A stretch of 64,000 bases of DNA, taken from CAVXXB01 sp963765585. GTDB taxonomy: Bacteria > Calditrichota > Calditrichia > JAJRVZ01. A model generated the notes under the pieces. The model had not been told where the DNA came from and made no database searches. It was given only the letters and a program-made list of their open reading frames with translations. The stretch lies in NCBI GenBank assembly GCA_963765585.1, contig CAVXXB010000012.1:62001-126000 (forward strand). Reading direction: 5' to 3'. Both the position numbers and the translations under genes were made by a program. Positions 50,692 through 62,775 of the stretch are shown one piece after another (position 1 is the stretch's first letter; each line of letters opens with the position of its first letter).

Positions 50692-52755
50692 TTAATGAAG
50701 GAAATACTTCTTGAGAAGTCGGATAGTTTTTTCTAATTTTTTAATCGTAAAAGGCTTGGAAAGAAAATGATATTTATTATTTTACTGAGTTGCCGGCTTC
50801 ATAGACCTTGGTTTGGCTATAGCCCGAGCATAAAATTATTTTAATCGAGGGTTTAATGGCTTTAATATTGTCAGCCAATTCTTGGCCATTCATTGTCGGG
50901 CATGACTATATCACTCAACAACAGATCGATTGTATCAATCAAATTGTCATTTACAACCATATCAAGTGCACGTTCGCCATCTTCTGCTTCAATGATGTTA
51001 TAACCCAAAGATTTTAACGCACCGGAAGCCCAAGTTCGAACTTCATGAATCATCTTCCACCAATAAGATAGTTTCTCCGTTTTGTTGAAATTGAATTTCG
51101 GTTTCGATGAGTCGTATCCTCAATAACCTTTTCGTTGTATACCGGCCAATAAATTTCAAATATAGTTCCAACACCAGGCTCACTTTCCAAATGTATTATG
51201 CCATTATTTTGTTTGACTATGCCATACACTGTTGACAATCCAAGACCCGTACCTTCTCCCTCCTTTTTCGTTGAATAGAAAGGCTCAAAGATCTTTTCTT
51301 TTATATCGCTTGTTCCATGCCAATACCGGAATCCTCAACAGCCATTAATAGATATTTGCCGATGTAACCTTTCTGTTTCTTCGTTTAATTCAGTTTCATC
51401 CGTAATTATTTTGATGTTTCGTTTTTTCGATTTATTTTTTTCCATTTTAATCGCATAATTTGCATTGACGATCAGATTTACCAGTATTTGTTGAATTTGT
51501 GTCTGATCGGCTTTAATATTTTGCAGATTTTCACCCAGACTCAATTCAAGTTGAATGTCCTCGGTAATTAATCGTGAGAGCATAGAATGTAATTCATGAA
51601 TAACATGATTAATATCGATTGTTTTTGGTTCAATCATTTGCTTTCTACTAAATGCGAGTAAGTTCTTGATCAATTCTTCTGCCCGTTTACTGCCATCAAT
51701 GATATGTTTAACACTTTTATAGTCTCGTTCTGATTCATCCATGTCCATCAGCATCAGATCTGCATATCCTCTGATTGTAGTGAGAATATTATTAAAATCA
51801 TGTGCAACTCCGCCGGCCAGTAATCCAATCGACTCCAGCTTTTGCGATTGGGCCAGTTGCTGTTCCAATTGCCGTCTTTCAGTTATATCATGCAAAATAC
51901 CCTGGTATGCAATGATATGACCGTCATCATTTCTTACAACAGTCGCCGTTTCAAGAATGGTGATTATTTTACCATCTTTGCATTTTAGAGATATTTCATA
52001 ATTTTTTAAATGGCCGCGAATTTTCATAGATTTTTGATAATCCGCTCTGTCCTGAGGATTCTCGTAAAGATCTTGCTCAATATTTATCTTTGCTATTTCC
52101 TCGAACGAGTCATAACCAAATAATTTTACTCCAGCCGCATTAATTTCTAAAAATTTTCCGGACGGTGATGCAATAAATACAACATCCTCAATTTCAGAAA
52201 AAAGATTTTTATACTTCTTTTCACGAAGCATATCAATATTGGGCTTGCATCCTGAGCTTAAAGGAACGGGCGATGATGTCCGCGGCTTTTTCGAGTATAT
52301 ATTTATGGGTTTTTGAAAACCTATTCTGTTCCTGCACATAATCGAGCCCGATAAAACCAAGAACGTCACCATTGAAACTAAGAGGCCATAACAACATGGA
52401 TTTTGTCGCTTCAACCTCCATTATCATTTTTATTGTACTTGATTTTGATGCGACATCAGAAGGAGAATCTATTTGAACGGCCCTTTTCTTTAAAATTCCA
52501 TGCATGAGCCAATGGAAATCCTCGCGATTAACCTGTTCATGTTGACGGATTTTCCCATTGATCCCCTTCATGATAATAGTAATGTGATAATACCAGGTCA
52601 GTTTGTTTGTTTTTTATCAGGTAGATATAAGATCGGTCAACCAGTAAATATTCTGTAATTGCCCGTAGTGTGTTTGTGATGCTACGGTCAATATTTTCCG
52701 GCTCCAGACTAATGAATTCAAGTGCCAGATTCAAGAGCAGTTGATTATGTTTCAA
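50692..52755 (-). pseudogene. Hybrid sensor histidine kinase (GAF-PAS-HisKA-HATPase-REC), multiply frameshifted
   Basis: Reconstructed from several frames: GAF domain ('TEYLLVDRSYIYLIKNKQTD', 'LGFIGLDYVQEQNRFSKTH'), PAS ('VVFIASPSGKFLEINAAGVK'), HisKA ('LLAGGVAHDFNNILTTIRGY', with the phospho-His in VAHDFNN), HATPase_c ('QQILVNLIVNANYAIK', 'EDSGIGM', 'GEGTGLGLSTVYGIVKQN'), and a C-terminal receiver ('IDLLLSDIVMPD', then 'NGQELADNIKAIKPSIKII' and 'KYHFLSKPFTIKKLEKTI'). It is soluble as seen, with no clear membrane helix. The start is taken at TTG 52755. Breaks lie near 52560, 52250, 51325, 51055, 50880 and 50775. All functional motifs survive, so sequencing error is a real alternative to decay. 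Confidence 0.75.
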
Positions 52756-52915
52756 TTATCAGGGTGAGGAGAATCGATAGACTTGATCAGCTTGTGATGT
52801 ATTTTCAGTCAAACTTATTTTCGAATTAAATTTCATCATGCAATTTCATTAAGTTGATATTTCTCAATCTGCTAAACCAGTTGTCATTTTATAGATCTGC
52901 ATCTTTCGTTATAAG

Positions 52916-55900
52916 TTATTTGTTTAATATCATTTTAATATAATGATTTGATGCATCTGTCTTTAGTTGCAAAAAATATATACCAGATGATACAAGGGCA
53001 CCGGATTCATTTTTACCATTCCACTGAATGGAGTGAATACCTGCATCCATTTGCACATTTTCAAACAGACTGTTTATCTGCTGGCCAAGTATATTGTATA
53101 GGTTGATTGTAACGATACTTGCTTGGGGTAAACCAAAATTAATAGTTGTCGTCGGATTAAATGGATTTGGATAATTTTGCTCAAGATAGTAGGTAAGTGG
53201 TAATTGCACATAGTTTGATTTTACAGCGGCAATCGCTTGTTCTGTCCCGACAATTACTTTAAACCGATTTTTCTTATCCGAAACCTGAACAATCCTTTTG
53301 GTATAGAGTAAACCTGTTTCCTCCGATACGACGATCCAGTCATAATTCTCAGGCAGGTTTTCCTGCTTAAATGTGATATTTATTTTTGCAGAGATATTTG
53401 TGATTACCTCAAAATCGAAATCATATTGATCCATCCCGGGTTGTCGATAATCTGTAGAATACTTCTCAGATGTATGATCCGGTAACATGTATAACGAAAC
53501 AAAATCACCGATCGGCAGGGGTTCAGGATAATCAAAATTATCAATACCTGATGAGGTCTGTTTAAAGGCACCGATATAGTTAAACTTATCTGAATAATTT
53601 GCAGATTCTGCTAGTATCTCGAAGCCGCCAACCGTCAATTTTGTTATTATTATTATTCTCGGTCAGTTTTTGGCTAGCAGATGCCTGCTGTGGTGAAATG
53701 GGAAGTACAGTATCTGCGGGCACATTCACTGCGTATCCTTTAAACGGCTCAAGCAATGTTGCAAAGGGCCAGTCTGTGCCATCATAATATCGTAAGCCCA
53801 GATCACTGCTAATTTGATTCCAGTCTACCGGAAAGGCAAATGGAGTTGAAATGAGATTCCAGCCCCGTTGTAATTGCAATTCAAAATTTTGATTGGTTGC
53901 CACCGACTGTGCATTTGATATACTCAAATCTTTTGTTTCCCTGGTAACCAGCCATATTGCTTTCCCCGGCGGGAGTGTTTTATCCATGTTTTCAATTTCC
54001 GTATACTCCAATCCATCCGGTAAATCAAAAAATCTGTATATAGATTTATCATAGGTGCCTAATTGAGTCTCGAACAGCATGTTCATGTTTTGGCCGGTGG
54101 TTGCAAGCGGTATTGAGATCATCTGGTATACTTCTTCTCGGGTTTGCCATGGAAACTGTAAATCATGCACAGTAACCGGAAGAGAACCCGGTAAAGTATT
54201 GCCGTTGAGAGGGTAAAATGTTGAACTCAAGCCATGAAATACCTCTGTATAGTATTCCACACCACGCTCATTGATAAGCTGTGCACCCACTTGAACCGAC
54301 CAGTTCTCACCGCCTTGATGATTAAGTGAAAATGCTTCAAATTCTGAACTACCCCCTGGTCTAATTTTAATCAAAGCAGAATCGATCGATAGTGAACCAT
54401 TAATAATAAAACTGAATGTAGCAGTCTCACCATTGATTAATGGATTCGTTGAAAGCAACTGATCGAATGTAATTGATACCGGACTACTGTCAAACCCATA
54501 CCCGTGATCTGTACAGTCGATAAGGAATCATCAGGATCATTACTTCGTATCTGTAAATCCGCATGATTACTTCCTGTTTGCAGCGGCTCAAATTTTATAT
54601 CAATGGCCGCCATACCATCCGGTATTATTTGAATATCTTCAGAAATATTCTCTATCGAATATGAGTTTTGCTGATCGCCGCTGAGTGTTAAGCCATCAAG
54701 TGGAATAATTAACTCCGCTGAGCCAATATTATAAACCTGAATAGTCATTATTGAATCAGATTCCAACGCTATCTGTCCAAAATTCAATTCAGATAGAGAT
54801 ATATCGATTTTTGGTACAATACCGGTTCCACTCAACTGCACAAATTCTCTTTCTCTTGAGGGATCATTGGATTTTATTAACACTCTTGCACTTGTTGTTC
54901 CTGTGCGGAGTGGTGTAAAATTAATGCCAACAATCAAACTGCTATCGGATTCAATAATTAAGGGTGTCTCCGGTATTGGAGATGAAAATTCAAAAGCGAG
55001 ACTATCCGGATGCTGGTCAACAATTTCAAGTGTATCTATTATGAGAGCATCAATACCCGCATTGCTTAGTATCAGTTCCTCAGTTGAAAGGATGTTGAGC
55101 CATACTTTACCATAATCGAGTTCCAGAGTCGATAATAGTAAAGATCCGGCAATTCCCGTCCCGTTCAACTTTACTTCTGCCTCTTGCCTGTCCGGATCAT
55201 TTGATTTGATAATCATGCGGGCATCAAACACGCCGGCTTTATATGGCAAAAAGCTGATATCTATTATGAGGCTGCTATCCGGCTCCAGGAATACCGGAGT
55301 TATTGGTTTTGCATCTGTAAAATCAAAGATCATACTATCCGGATTCTGTCCAACAATATTCAGATTATCAATGATCAGCATGTCATTGCCGATGTTGTTT
55401 AGTACTATCTCCTTTACACGCTGAGAATCGAGTGGTGTCTCGCTAAAGTTCAGTTCAGATTGTGGTAATGAGAGAGTTCCGGCAGTACCGGTACCACTCA
55501 AGTTGGCATATACTTTTTCTCTGAAAGGATCGTTGGATTTGATCAAGACCTGCGCAGTTACCATGCCGGTTTTTATTGGTGTAAAGCCGATCTGAACCAA
55601 AAGACTGCTATCCGGCTCAATGATAATTGGCGTATCTTCAAGTTTCCTGGCTATCGAAAAACCAGCACTATCAGGATGTTGACCAATGATTTTCAGACTA
55701 TCAATTTGCATCTGGGCATTACCCGTGTTTTCGATCGTCAGAAGAAGTGATGAATCGGAATAAACAGATACAGATCCAAAATTTATCATTTCGGGAATAA
55801 CAGATATCCACGGTCCTGATCCCAGGCCTTCAATTGGAATCGCAATGCGTTTCTTCGCCGGATCGTTACTCAGAATAATTAACGAATCCTCAAAATAATC

Positions 55901-57375
55901 CGGCCGGGTTGGCTCAAAGGAAATTTCGATGCTGTCTGTGGCAGAATCGGGACCGATTCGCAGCCCAGATTGACCTAATTTAAATATAGAACCTGATAGT
56001 AACATTAAATCCAGACGAAGTGTATCACTACCGGTATTCAGGATTGGCAAATACAGGCTACTGGAATTTCCTAATGTCACAGGACCAAAATCAATTTCTT
56101 TTAACAATATTTCCATTTTGGGTACAATGCCCTCGCCACGCACCGGGATATATACATCTCCGTGTGACAATGTCCGCATAACCAAATCGGTTTGAAATAA
56201 AGATTCATCATCGGGTATAAAAGAGAGAAGTATATCTGTGCTGTCTAAAACCGGTAGAAAGAAATTCTCTTTATCCACGGAAAATGATAAGGAATCATTA
56301 CCCTGAAAATAAATTTCTGAAACGGCTATACCAACATTCCGGTAATTAAGTACATTTGCACTAAGCGATTTACTGCTATCTTGTGATACCTTGTCAAATA
56401 ATATGATTTGCGGTTTGACATAAAGTGGTGGATACCATCCATATGCCTCTGGTCCGCCATAAGCGCCCATGTCATTACGAGCACCACCCAAAGAAGGAGG
56501 AAAATATTTATCATTGTGGATATCACTGAAATTACCGGCATCTACGCACGGCGATATTGGTGATAGGGTATATATACTATAATTTTCGAATTCAGGCGGA
56601 GAGTTAATATTTCCTACACCGGGATAAATACTGGCTCCCTGAATAGCACTGTAGGTCACATCAGGAATTTGCTCAACAATAAATATCTGTTCATTATTAT
56701 CAAAAACAATTGAATTTGCAATGGTAAAATCGGCCTTTTCACTACTAATGCCAATTCCCTGATTGTCGGTAATCACTGAATTCACGGTAATGATTGCGTC
56801 ATTATTGTTTCGTGAAAAAATACCATTAAGTGTATTGCCTGATATTATCGAATTTGTTGCACTGATTTGCGATACATTTAATTCAATTCCATGCCCGGAA
56901 TTGCTATTGATCACACAATGTTTTATTTCAACACTGGCATCCTTCAGTTTATTCTCCACATTATGCACGATTCTACAATTTGATACTATAGGTGAAACCT
57001 CTTCAATGGATAAACCATGAGTGCTGCCCCCCTCAATGCGGCAATATTTAAGAGAAGATGCAATAGATGTGTTTTTAAATTTTATCCCTTCCCAACCGTC
57101 ACTATTTAGAGAATCCGGTTTAAAAATGATCGAATCACTATAAAACCCCAAAGCATTCAAACTTCCGGTGACTTCAAATTTATAATTTGATTCAAATCGA
57201 ACTTCGACCCCGGCTTCAATGTTCAGATCAGCAATTGTTATATCGCCCTGTATAATATAAGGTGAATTCTGCGGGTCCATGTATCGCCGTCAATCGTGCC
57301 ACCAGGCACGGGAGTTTGAGCAACGAGCCGGTTCAAGAAAACCAGAAACAGGATAATTATAAGTTTTAATTTCAT
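52916..57375 (-). CDS. Giant secreted beta-helix / ASH-repeat protein with sorting domain, frameshifted
   Basis: ATG 57375 follows AAGGA. Signal peptide ('LKLIIILFLVFLNRLVAQ'), then a parallel beta-helix of about 250 residues ('SLKYCRIEGGSTHGLSIEEV', 'CVINSNSGHGIELNVSQIS', ending 'GGARNDMGAYGGPEAYGW'). About six ASH/choice-of-anchor-D Ig-like repeats follow (for example 'INFGSVSVYSDSSLLLTIEN', 'LNFGQIALESDSIMTIQVYN', with the recurrent 'IKSNDP' turn). Then come a beta-sandwich region ('RGWNLISTPFAFPVDWNQI') and the sorting domain ('LEQNYPNPFNPTTTINFGLP'). Breaks lie near 57270, 54450 and 53600. About 1,480 residues. Likely a long surface or matrix protein. It starts 16 bases after the anchored TPR gene, so the two are probably in one operon with the PEGA kinase. 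Confidence 0.82.
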
Positions 57376-57391
57376 TGAAAATTCCTTTAGA

Positions 57392-57967
57392 CTAGGGTAA
57401 CGCCGGAGGAAGAGGCAAATGATTATTAGTTGTAGTGGGTTCTTCATCACCGGATGAACTACCTGCGACCATAATAATAATGGCCGTCGCTGCCACCCCG
57501 CCTGCACCAACCCAAATCCAGGGATTGATTGTACTGGTTTCTTCGGTTGCCGCTCGATTGAGCATGTTCTACTCTTGTTTCATTGACCAGTTTTACAAAA
57601 CGGGGTGATTCTTCCTCAATTGTCGCCTGATATTCCGGGTTGATTCGTAGTATCAACAGCACTGTATTTTTTGCTGAATTCATATCTTCTTTTATCAGGA
57701 ATGAGCGGGCAAGAATTTTATAGGAGCGAACACGAATGTCATTAGACACATTCTTGTCTTCACTGCATTGTCTGGCCAGTAGAATAGCCTGATCCAGATC
57801 GCCATTATAATAACTTTCTTCCGCCTGATCTAGCCTTTTCACTACACTCCTGATCCTGGTAGGGTTTATCATGAGGTTCGGCGCCCAGTGCATGTAATGA
57901 AAGTATAGAGACGCAAAGAATTAGCGGGTATCAGACGCAGTTGGAGAAAATTTAGTTTATTGATCAT
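57392..57967 (-). CDS. Exported, membrane-anchored TPR-like small protein, frameshifted
   Basis: ATG 57967 begins 'MINKLNFLQLRLIPA' and, after a shift, 'ILCVSILSLHALGAEPHDK', a signal peptide. A TPR-like helical region follows ('VVKRLDQAEESYYNGDLDQA', 'AKNTVLLILRINPEYQATIE'). After a second shift near 57540 the tail has a Gly/Ala membrane anchor ('WIWVGAGGVAATAIIIMVAG') and ends with 'HLPLPPALP'. About 190 residues. The same layout (signal, TPR, C-terminal helix, proline-rich end) is seen in FCB proteins encoded near PEGA kinases. Possible assembly or sensing partner of the adjacent giant secreted protein (inference). Confidence 0.65.
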
Positions 57968-58054
57968 TTTAAACACCTTACATAAAAGTCTGAGATGATA
58001 CTAATCAGTTTTCTGATTCAATTATTAAATCATCGAACGGAATTCTTCAATTCC

Positions 58055-60277
58055 TTAACAGTTTAAATGTGATAGTTTGATCCATTCCGCTATTGATCAA
58101 AACTATTTTATCACCACCTTCAGTCAGGTAGCCTTCCTTTTTTATTTCAATCTTATGCACACCGGTCCGTATAGTTATGACACCGGGAGTAGTCTGACCG
58201 GTACTTTTTCCATCGACAAAAATATTTCCGTTCTAGTGGCGAGTTTAGTTCATCTATTGCTTTAATCTGAATCTTCAGTTGTTTGGTAAAATTGACAATC
58301 AGGTCGTTGTCCTTCTTATCATCGATTTGTATACTTTTCTGCCAAAAACCTAGCGTCGGATGTTCAACTTTGATGTCATATTGATCAACCGGCAACTGCA
58401 ATGTATGTTTGATATCTGCTGTTGATTCTTGTAATTCACCGTTGATATAAATAGATCCCCATGGGCGTACCTGAATGTTGAGATTCCCATTACGACGGAC
58501 CAGTTTGGCATTAAGTCTATAGATTTCATTTTGCCTAATTTCGATCTCTTGCTCAAACGCCTCATACCCCTGATTCGCCACTTCAATTGTATGCTTGCCA
58601 ATCGAAAGCCCGGTGATGTTAATGACCGGTGCATTTTGCTTGTCTTTTACTTTCCCATCTACCATTATTTTAGCTGTTGGTGGATCTTTTGTCACTGACA
58701 GGCTGCCACTGAGAGGGATAAGTGTTGCATTTATTTTTTGATTATTTCCCTAGCGAGAATCAGCTTCCGGGTATATTTCTCAAAACCTGTCCTGCGGATT
58801 TCCAAACTATAAGTCCCGGGTGTTACCTGCATTGATCGGTACTCGGTGTCCGCCAGTCAATTTACCATTCAGCCAAATTTCAGAGTCGGACGGTTCGGAA
58901 CTAATTGTCAAAACGGATAAGGCCGGAACATCTGCTACAGATTTTTTTTGCCGCGCCGGTTTTGATTGAATAGAGGGGCTACTTTTTCAATAACTCGTAA
59001 AGTGAGTATTACCGCCAGGTCTTTGTTCTCTTTTAATGTGACGGTTGTATCGATCTGGTGGTAGTTTTCTTTGTGGAGAATCAATGAATATTGGCCGGCT
59101 TGTAATGAATCACTGGAAAAAGGCGTTTGACTGGGCTTACATCTTGATTTTAATAATTATTGAAGCATTGGCTGGTGTGCTCGAGATTGTAATATGGGAA
59201 AGACTACGATCTTCAGATATTGATTTAGAAGGAGTCGTAGCGCTCGAAAAGAAATCAAAATTGAACACAATCACGGTTATTAGAGCAATAACTATTAAAG
59301 CCGCCACCCATCTTAATATCGGTTTTTTGGGGAGGGCAATATTATTCTGTGTGGTTGCATCAGGTATCGGTTTTTTATCCTCTGGTACCGGCGCTGGTAC
59401 TGATTGCTGTTCTTTTTTCTGCTTTTTTTCCCCTTCTGCAAGACTATACTGTGACTCAAAATTCTCAATGGCCTGAATCATATCCTCAGCTGTCTGGTAA
59501 CGATCATCCGGATTCTTATTGATCGACTTCATGACTATCATTTCCAATTCCAGAGGAATGGTTGGATTTATCGAGCGTGGTTTGTCAAAATCCTTTCTGA
59601 TGATCGATTCCCGGATGTCAAAGTCGGATTTAATGTTTGCAAAAGGTACAATTCCGGTGAGCATCTCATAGCATGTCATGCCGATGGAATAGAGATACTG
59701 CGTCATCAATGAATGAAAAACCTTTCACATGCTCGGGCGACATATAGTACAATGTACCGCCACTGGTAACAGATATCGTATTCGTAGACTTGGTCTGATC
59801 TTTAGCCAAACCAAAATCTGTGATCTTAACCATACCCTTCTCATTAAGCATAATGTTGTTTGGCTTGATGTCCCGGTGAATGATTCCCGCTTCATGGGCA
59901 TGACCGATGGCCTTAAGAATCTGTTTTATTATGGGAATGGTATCTATCCATTGGAAGGCACCATCCTGAAGAATCTTATCGGTAAGTGTGCTCCCCTCGA
60001 CATACTCCATCACAATAAACCATTGATCATCGACGGACCGCAGATCATAAATCCGGACAATATTCGGATCTTCAAATTTGGCCAGGGCTTTTGCTTCTGT
60101 CTGAAAACGTTTGATAAAATGTTCATTCATAGCCAGGCCAGGTGCAATTATCTTGATCGCAAATACCTTGTCCAGCTTGATATGAATAGCTTTAAAGACT
60201 ACACCCATGCCGCCGATGCCAAGTCTTTCGATAATGCGGTGGCTATTTAATACTTTTCCAATAAATGAAGATGACAT
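58055..60277 (-). CDS. Ser/Thr protein kinase with periplasmic PEGA repeats, multiply frameshifted
   Basis: Hanks-type kinase: glycine loop 'LGIGGMGVVFKAIH', Lys42, 'HRDIKPNNIML' (Asp136), 'ITDFGLAKDQ' (Asp154), 'GGTLYYMSPEHVKGF'. The C-lobe continues in another frame ('YSIGMTCYEMLTGIVPFANI', 'KNPDDRYQTAEDMIQAIENF'). A Pro/Lys linker and one membrane helix ('WVAALIVIALITVIVF') are followed by about five PEGA domains ('AGQYSLILHKENYHQIDTT', 'ISSEPSDSEIWLNGKLTG', 'GKHTIEVANQGYEAFEQEIE', 'WGSIYINGELQESTADI', 'IFVDGKSTGQTTPGVITIR'). It stops at TAA 58057-58055. Breaks lie near 59690, 59140, 58960, 58830, 58720 and 58230. About 740 residues. PEGA repeats are thought to bind cell-surface components. 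First gene of a likely three-gene operon. Confidence 0.82.
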
Positions 60278-60802
60278 TTTTTCACTAGTTTGTTGTTCTG
60301 CATTAATAACAATTATCCTACTCTATCATTTATCGTCAATATTGAGAAGAAGTTTATATTCGATCTATTATATTGTTGGGTATAAAAAGTTAAAAGAAAA
60401 TATATTTAGTACATTCTAAAGATTCTGTTAAGGCGGGTGTCTGGTAAAGAATCGGATTATATCTCTATCACTATATTCATGCGATTCTTCCCTGTAAAAG
60501 ATTTTCGTTTAAATCTAAAATGAAAGCAATAATTTGCATTTCACAAATCCCCGTGATTTTGTCTTGCAATTGGATGTGATAGGATTAAATATTGGACATG
60601 ATCTATCATTTTTTGCAGAATTATCTATAGGTGTGATAACGCTGTTTAAATTGGGTATGTCATATAATTTTTAATTCACTGATGCGGAATCTATGTTTAT
60701 AATATACGGAAGAGTCCCAGACCGTTTCCGACACCTCGTTCCCAAATTGCACTGTGAACACATATTTTTTCTAATCGTCATCCTGACCTTGTATCAGGAT
60801 TT
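60278..60802. other. Intergenic region with a terminator-like inverted repeat
   Basis: About 525 AT-rich bases upstream of the PEGA kinase and downstream of the Na/Pi transporter gene. Near 60780-60806 ATCCTGACCTTGTATCAGGA-T forms a 7-base stem next to T/A tracts. It could terminate the transporter transcript, or be a half of the AGGATGAC spacer repeat. No gene recognised. Confidence 0.4.
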
Positions 60803-62446
60803 TTATTTTTCACCGGTGAGTACTTCGGTAATGTTAAAAGCATGATCGAGTTTCCGGCGGTAGGAATTTAACAGATCCATGTAGATCAGGCTCATAGTGG
60901 GGCTGGTTTGCTCAGCGGCCAGTCGGTTGAGATGTCTGCCACGAAAATTTTTAATTTGATGCCGGATGGCCGAATTATAGGTCATTGCCTTGCTGAATAT
61001 ATCACTATTCCTTTCTTCCAAAGCCTTGTAAATAAAATCGAGATATTCAGATAAAGAATCATGTAGACTGCAAATTTCCTCACGTCCCCGTTCAGTCAAT
61101 TCCATTTCATTGTTTTTCATTCGCAGCAATATTTTTTGGGTTCCCATAATATAATCACTGATAGATTCATACTCATCAGCCAGCCGTAATTGTTGACGGG
61201 CTTCTTCCGTTACCTGGTGCGGAACGGTACCGGTCATGAGATTACTGATAAACTCGACCACTTCTTTCTGGATCAAATCGAGAACCTGCTCGCGATGAAA
61301 AATCTGTTTTTCGATAGGGTCATTGGCTTTTTTCTCCAGCAGACTTGTTCTCAACCACCCCAACATTTTTTGCACACTTTTACCCATTCGCATTACTTCA
61401 GCATGAGACTGCTGAATGGCGATAATCGGTGTTTCGATCATGCGTACATCCAGGTAGGTAAGATGATGCTGATCATCCTGACCTTTACCGGGCACCAGCA
61501 TTAATACAAAACGGCTGAGCGGATTTACAAACCAGATAAACAACGAAACGATAAATATATTGAATCCGGTATGGGCGAATGCAATTCTGCCTGAGATATC
61601 AATGGTATCTGAGAGAGCGAAATTGAGAAATGCCAGGTAATAATAGAAAAGAGGAATGAGAATCATTGCTCCCAGAAAATTTATTGATATATGCGCAAAT
61701 GCAGCCCGTTTTGCATTTGCAGTTGCACCCAGTGAGGCGAGATAGGCAGTAATAGTCGTTCCGATATTTTCTCCAAGCACAAGAGCCACCGCTGTATCAT
61801 ATCCTATAATTCCGGTTTTTGCCAGGGTAATTGTGATGGCAACTGTGGCCGATGATGATTGTATCAGGGCGGTTATTAATGCACCGGCACCAACACATTT
61901 AAGAATGCCAAAATAACTGTCGGGAACAAATTGGGACATTAACCCGATTATTTGTTCATTGCTTCTTAGCGGCAACAATGCGTCTTTCATCAGTTCCAGA
62001 CCAAAAAATACCATTCCCAGACCGACAAACATCATGGCGGTATAACGAATCCTTTCATTTTTGGCAAACAGATAGAAAAAGGCCGAAATACCAAGTATCA
62101 GCAGACCATAATCCGCTATTTTAAGTGCGATAAGCCAGGCGGTGATGGTCGTACCAATATTTACACCAAGAATGACACCAATACTCTGCTTAAGACTCAT
62201 GACCCCGGCATTGACCATTCCGACAACCATGACTGTGGTCGCGGAACTGGACTGAATCAGGGCGGTGACAGTGGTGCCAACCCCTGCGGCTATAAAACGG
62301 TTATCAGTTACCTTATTAATTAATTGGCGCAACCGGTCACCGGCAACCGCCTGCATCCCTTCGGACATGCTTTTCATACCGATCAAAAACAGACCCAGAC
62401 CACCCAAAACGGATATTAATAATTGTAATATTTCTAATATTGTCAA
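60803..62446 (-). CDS. Na+/phosphate cotransporter (NptA family) with PhoU-like tail
   Basis: Intact, 547 residues. Two inverted repeats of the Na/Pi cotransporter fold carry the signature 'ALIQSSSATTVMVVGM' and 'ALIQSSSATVAITITL', each followed by 'GVNIGTTITAWL' or 'GENIGTTITAYL'. About eight to nine membrane helices span residues 1-310. The C-terminal 230 residues are helical and PhoU-like ('REQVLDLIQKEVVEFISNLM', 'QQLRLADEYESISDYIMGTQ'), a common bacterial YjbB/NptA layout. It transports inorganic phosphate with Na+, in many cases acting in export. The start is taken as TTG 62446; no strong ribosome site is seen there. It stands alone, with no pst/pho genes nearby. Confidence 0.92.
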   Translation of the reverse strand: MTILEILQLLISVLGGLGLFLIGMKSMSEGMQAVAGDRLRQLINKVTDNRFIAAGVGTTVTALIQSSSATTVMVVGMVNAGVMSLKQSIGVILGVNIGTTITAWLIALKIADYGLLILGISAFFYLFAKNERIRYTAMMFVGLGMVFFGLELMKDALLPLRSNEQIIGLMSQFVPDSYFGILKCVGAGALITALIQSSSATVAITITLAKTGIIGYDTAVALVLGENIGTTITAYLASLGATANAKRAAFAHISINFLGAMILIPLFYYYLAFLNFALSDTIDISGRIAFAHTGFNIFIVSLFIWFVNPLSRFVLMLVPGKGQDDQHHLTYLDVRMIETPIIAIQQSHAEVMRMGKSVQKMLGWLRTSLLEKKANDPIEKQIFHREQVLDLIQKEVVEFISNLMTGTVPHQVTEEARQQLRLADEYESISDYIMGTQKILLRMKNNEMELTERGREEICSLHDSLSEYLDFIYKALEERNSDIFSKAMTYNSAIRHQIKNFRGRHLNRLAAEQTSPTMSLIYMDLLNSYRRKLDHAFNITEVLTGEK

Positions 62447-62603
62447 AGGATTTATACCGTTTTGATTATTGTAAATTACGGAACATTCTCACACCGTTCC
62501 GACCATTTTGTTAGAAAGATAATAATGGGATAAATTAATATACAATTTGTGTGTTATATCATTCAAGGAAAGAAAACAATATCTTGTGCTATTAGGTAAG
62601 TTT

Positions 62604-62775
62604 GTTTTTTAGACAGGATAACAGGAAGAAAAATTAGGAATTAGGAACTGGGAAAGATGAGAAATTAAAAGTTAGCTGTTGGCAATTGGCTATAGCCAGT
62701 TACAAATTACTAATTCCAATCTCTAATCTCTAATCCCTAATCCTAATTTTAATCCAGTTATCCTGTCTAAAAAAA
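62604..62775. repeat. Large inverted repeat (about 45-bp arms)
   Basis: Left arm from about 62604: GTTTTTTAGACAGGATAACA-GGAAGAAAAATTAGGAATT. Right arm to about 62775: its reverse complement with a few mismatches (ACTAATCCTAATTTT, CCAGTTATCCTGTCTAAAAA). The centre holds GTTGGCAATTGGCTATAGCC. The right arm includes the stop codon of the hydrolase gene at 62767. The window ends with TTGACAGGATA (63990-64000), which may begin another copy. Confidence 0.65.

Noticed and set aside
59045..59476. Open frame of 143 codons on the + strand
   Set aside because: Antisense to the linker and membrane helix of the PEGA kinase, whose sequence is clear on the minus strand.
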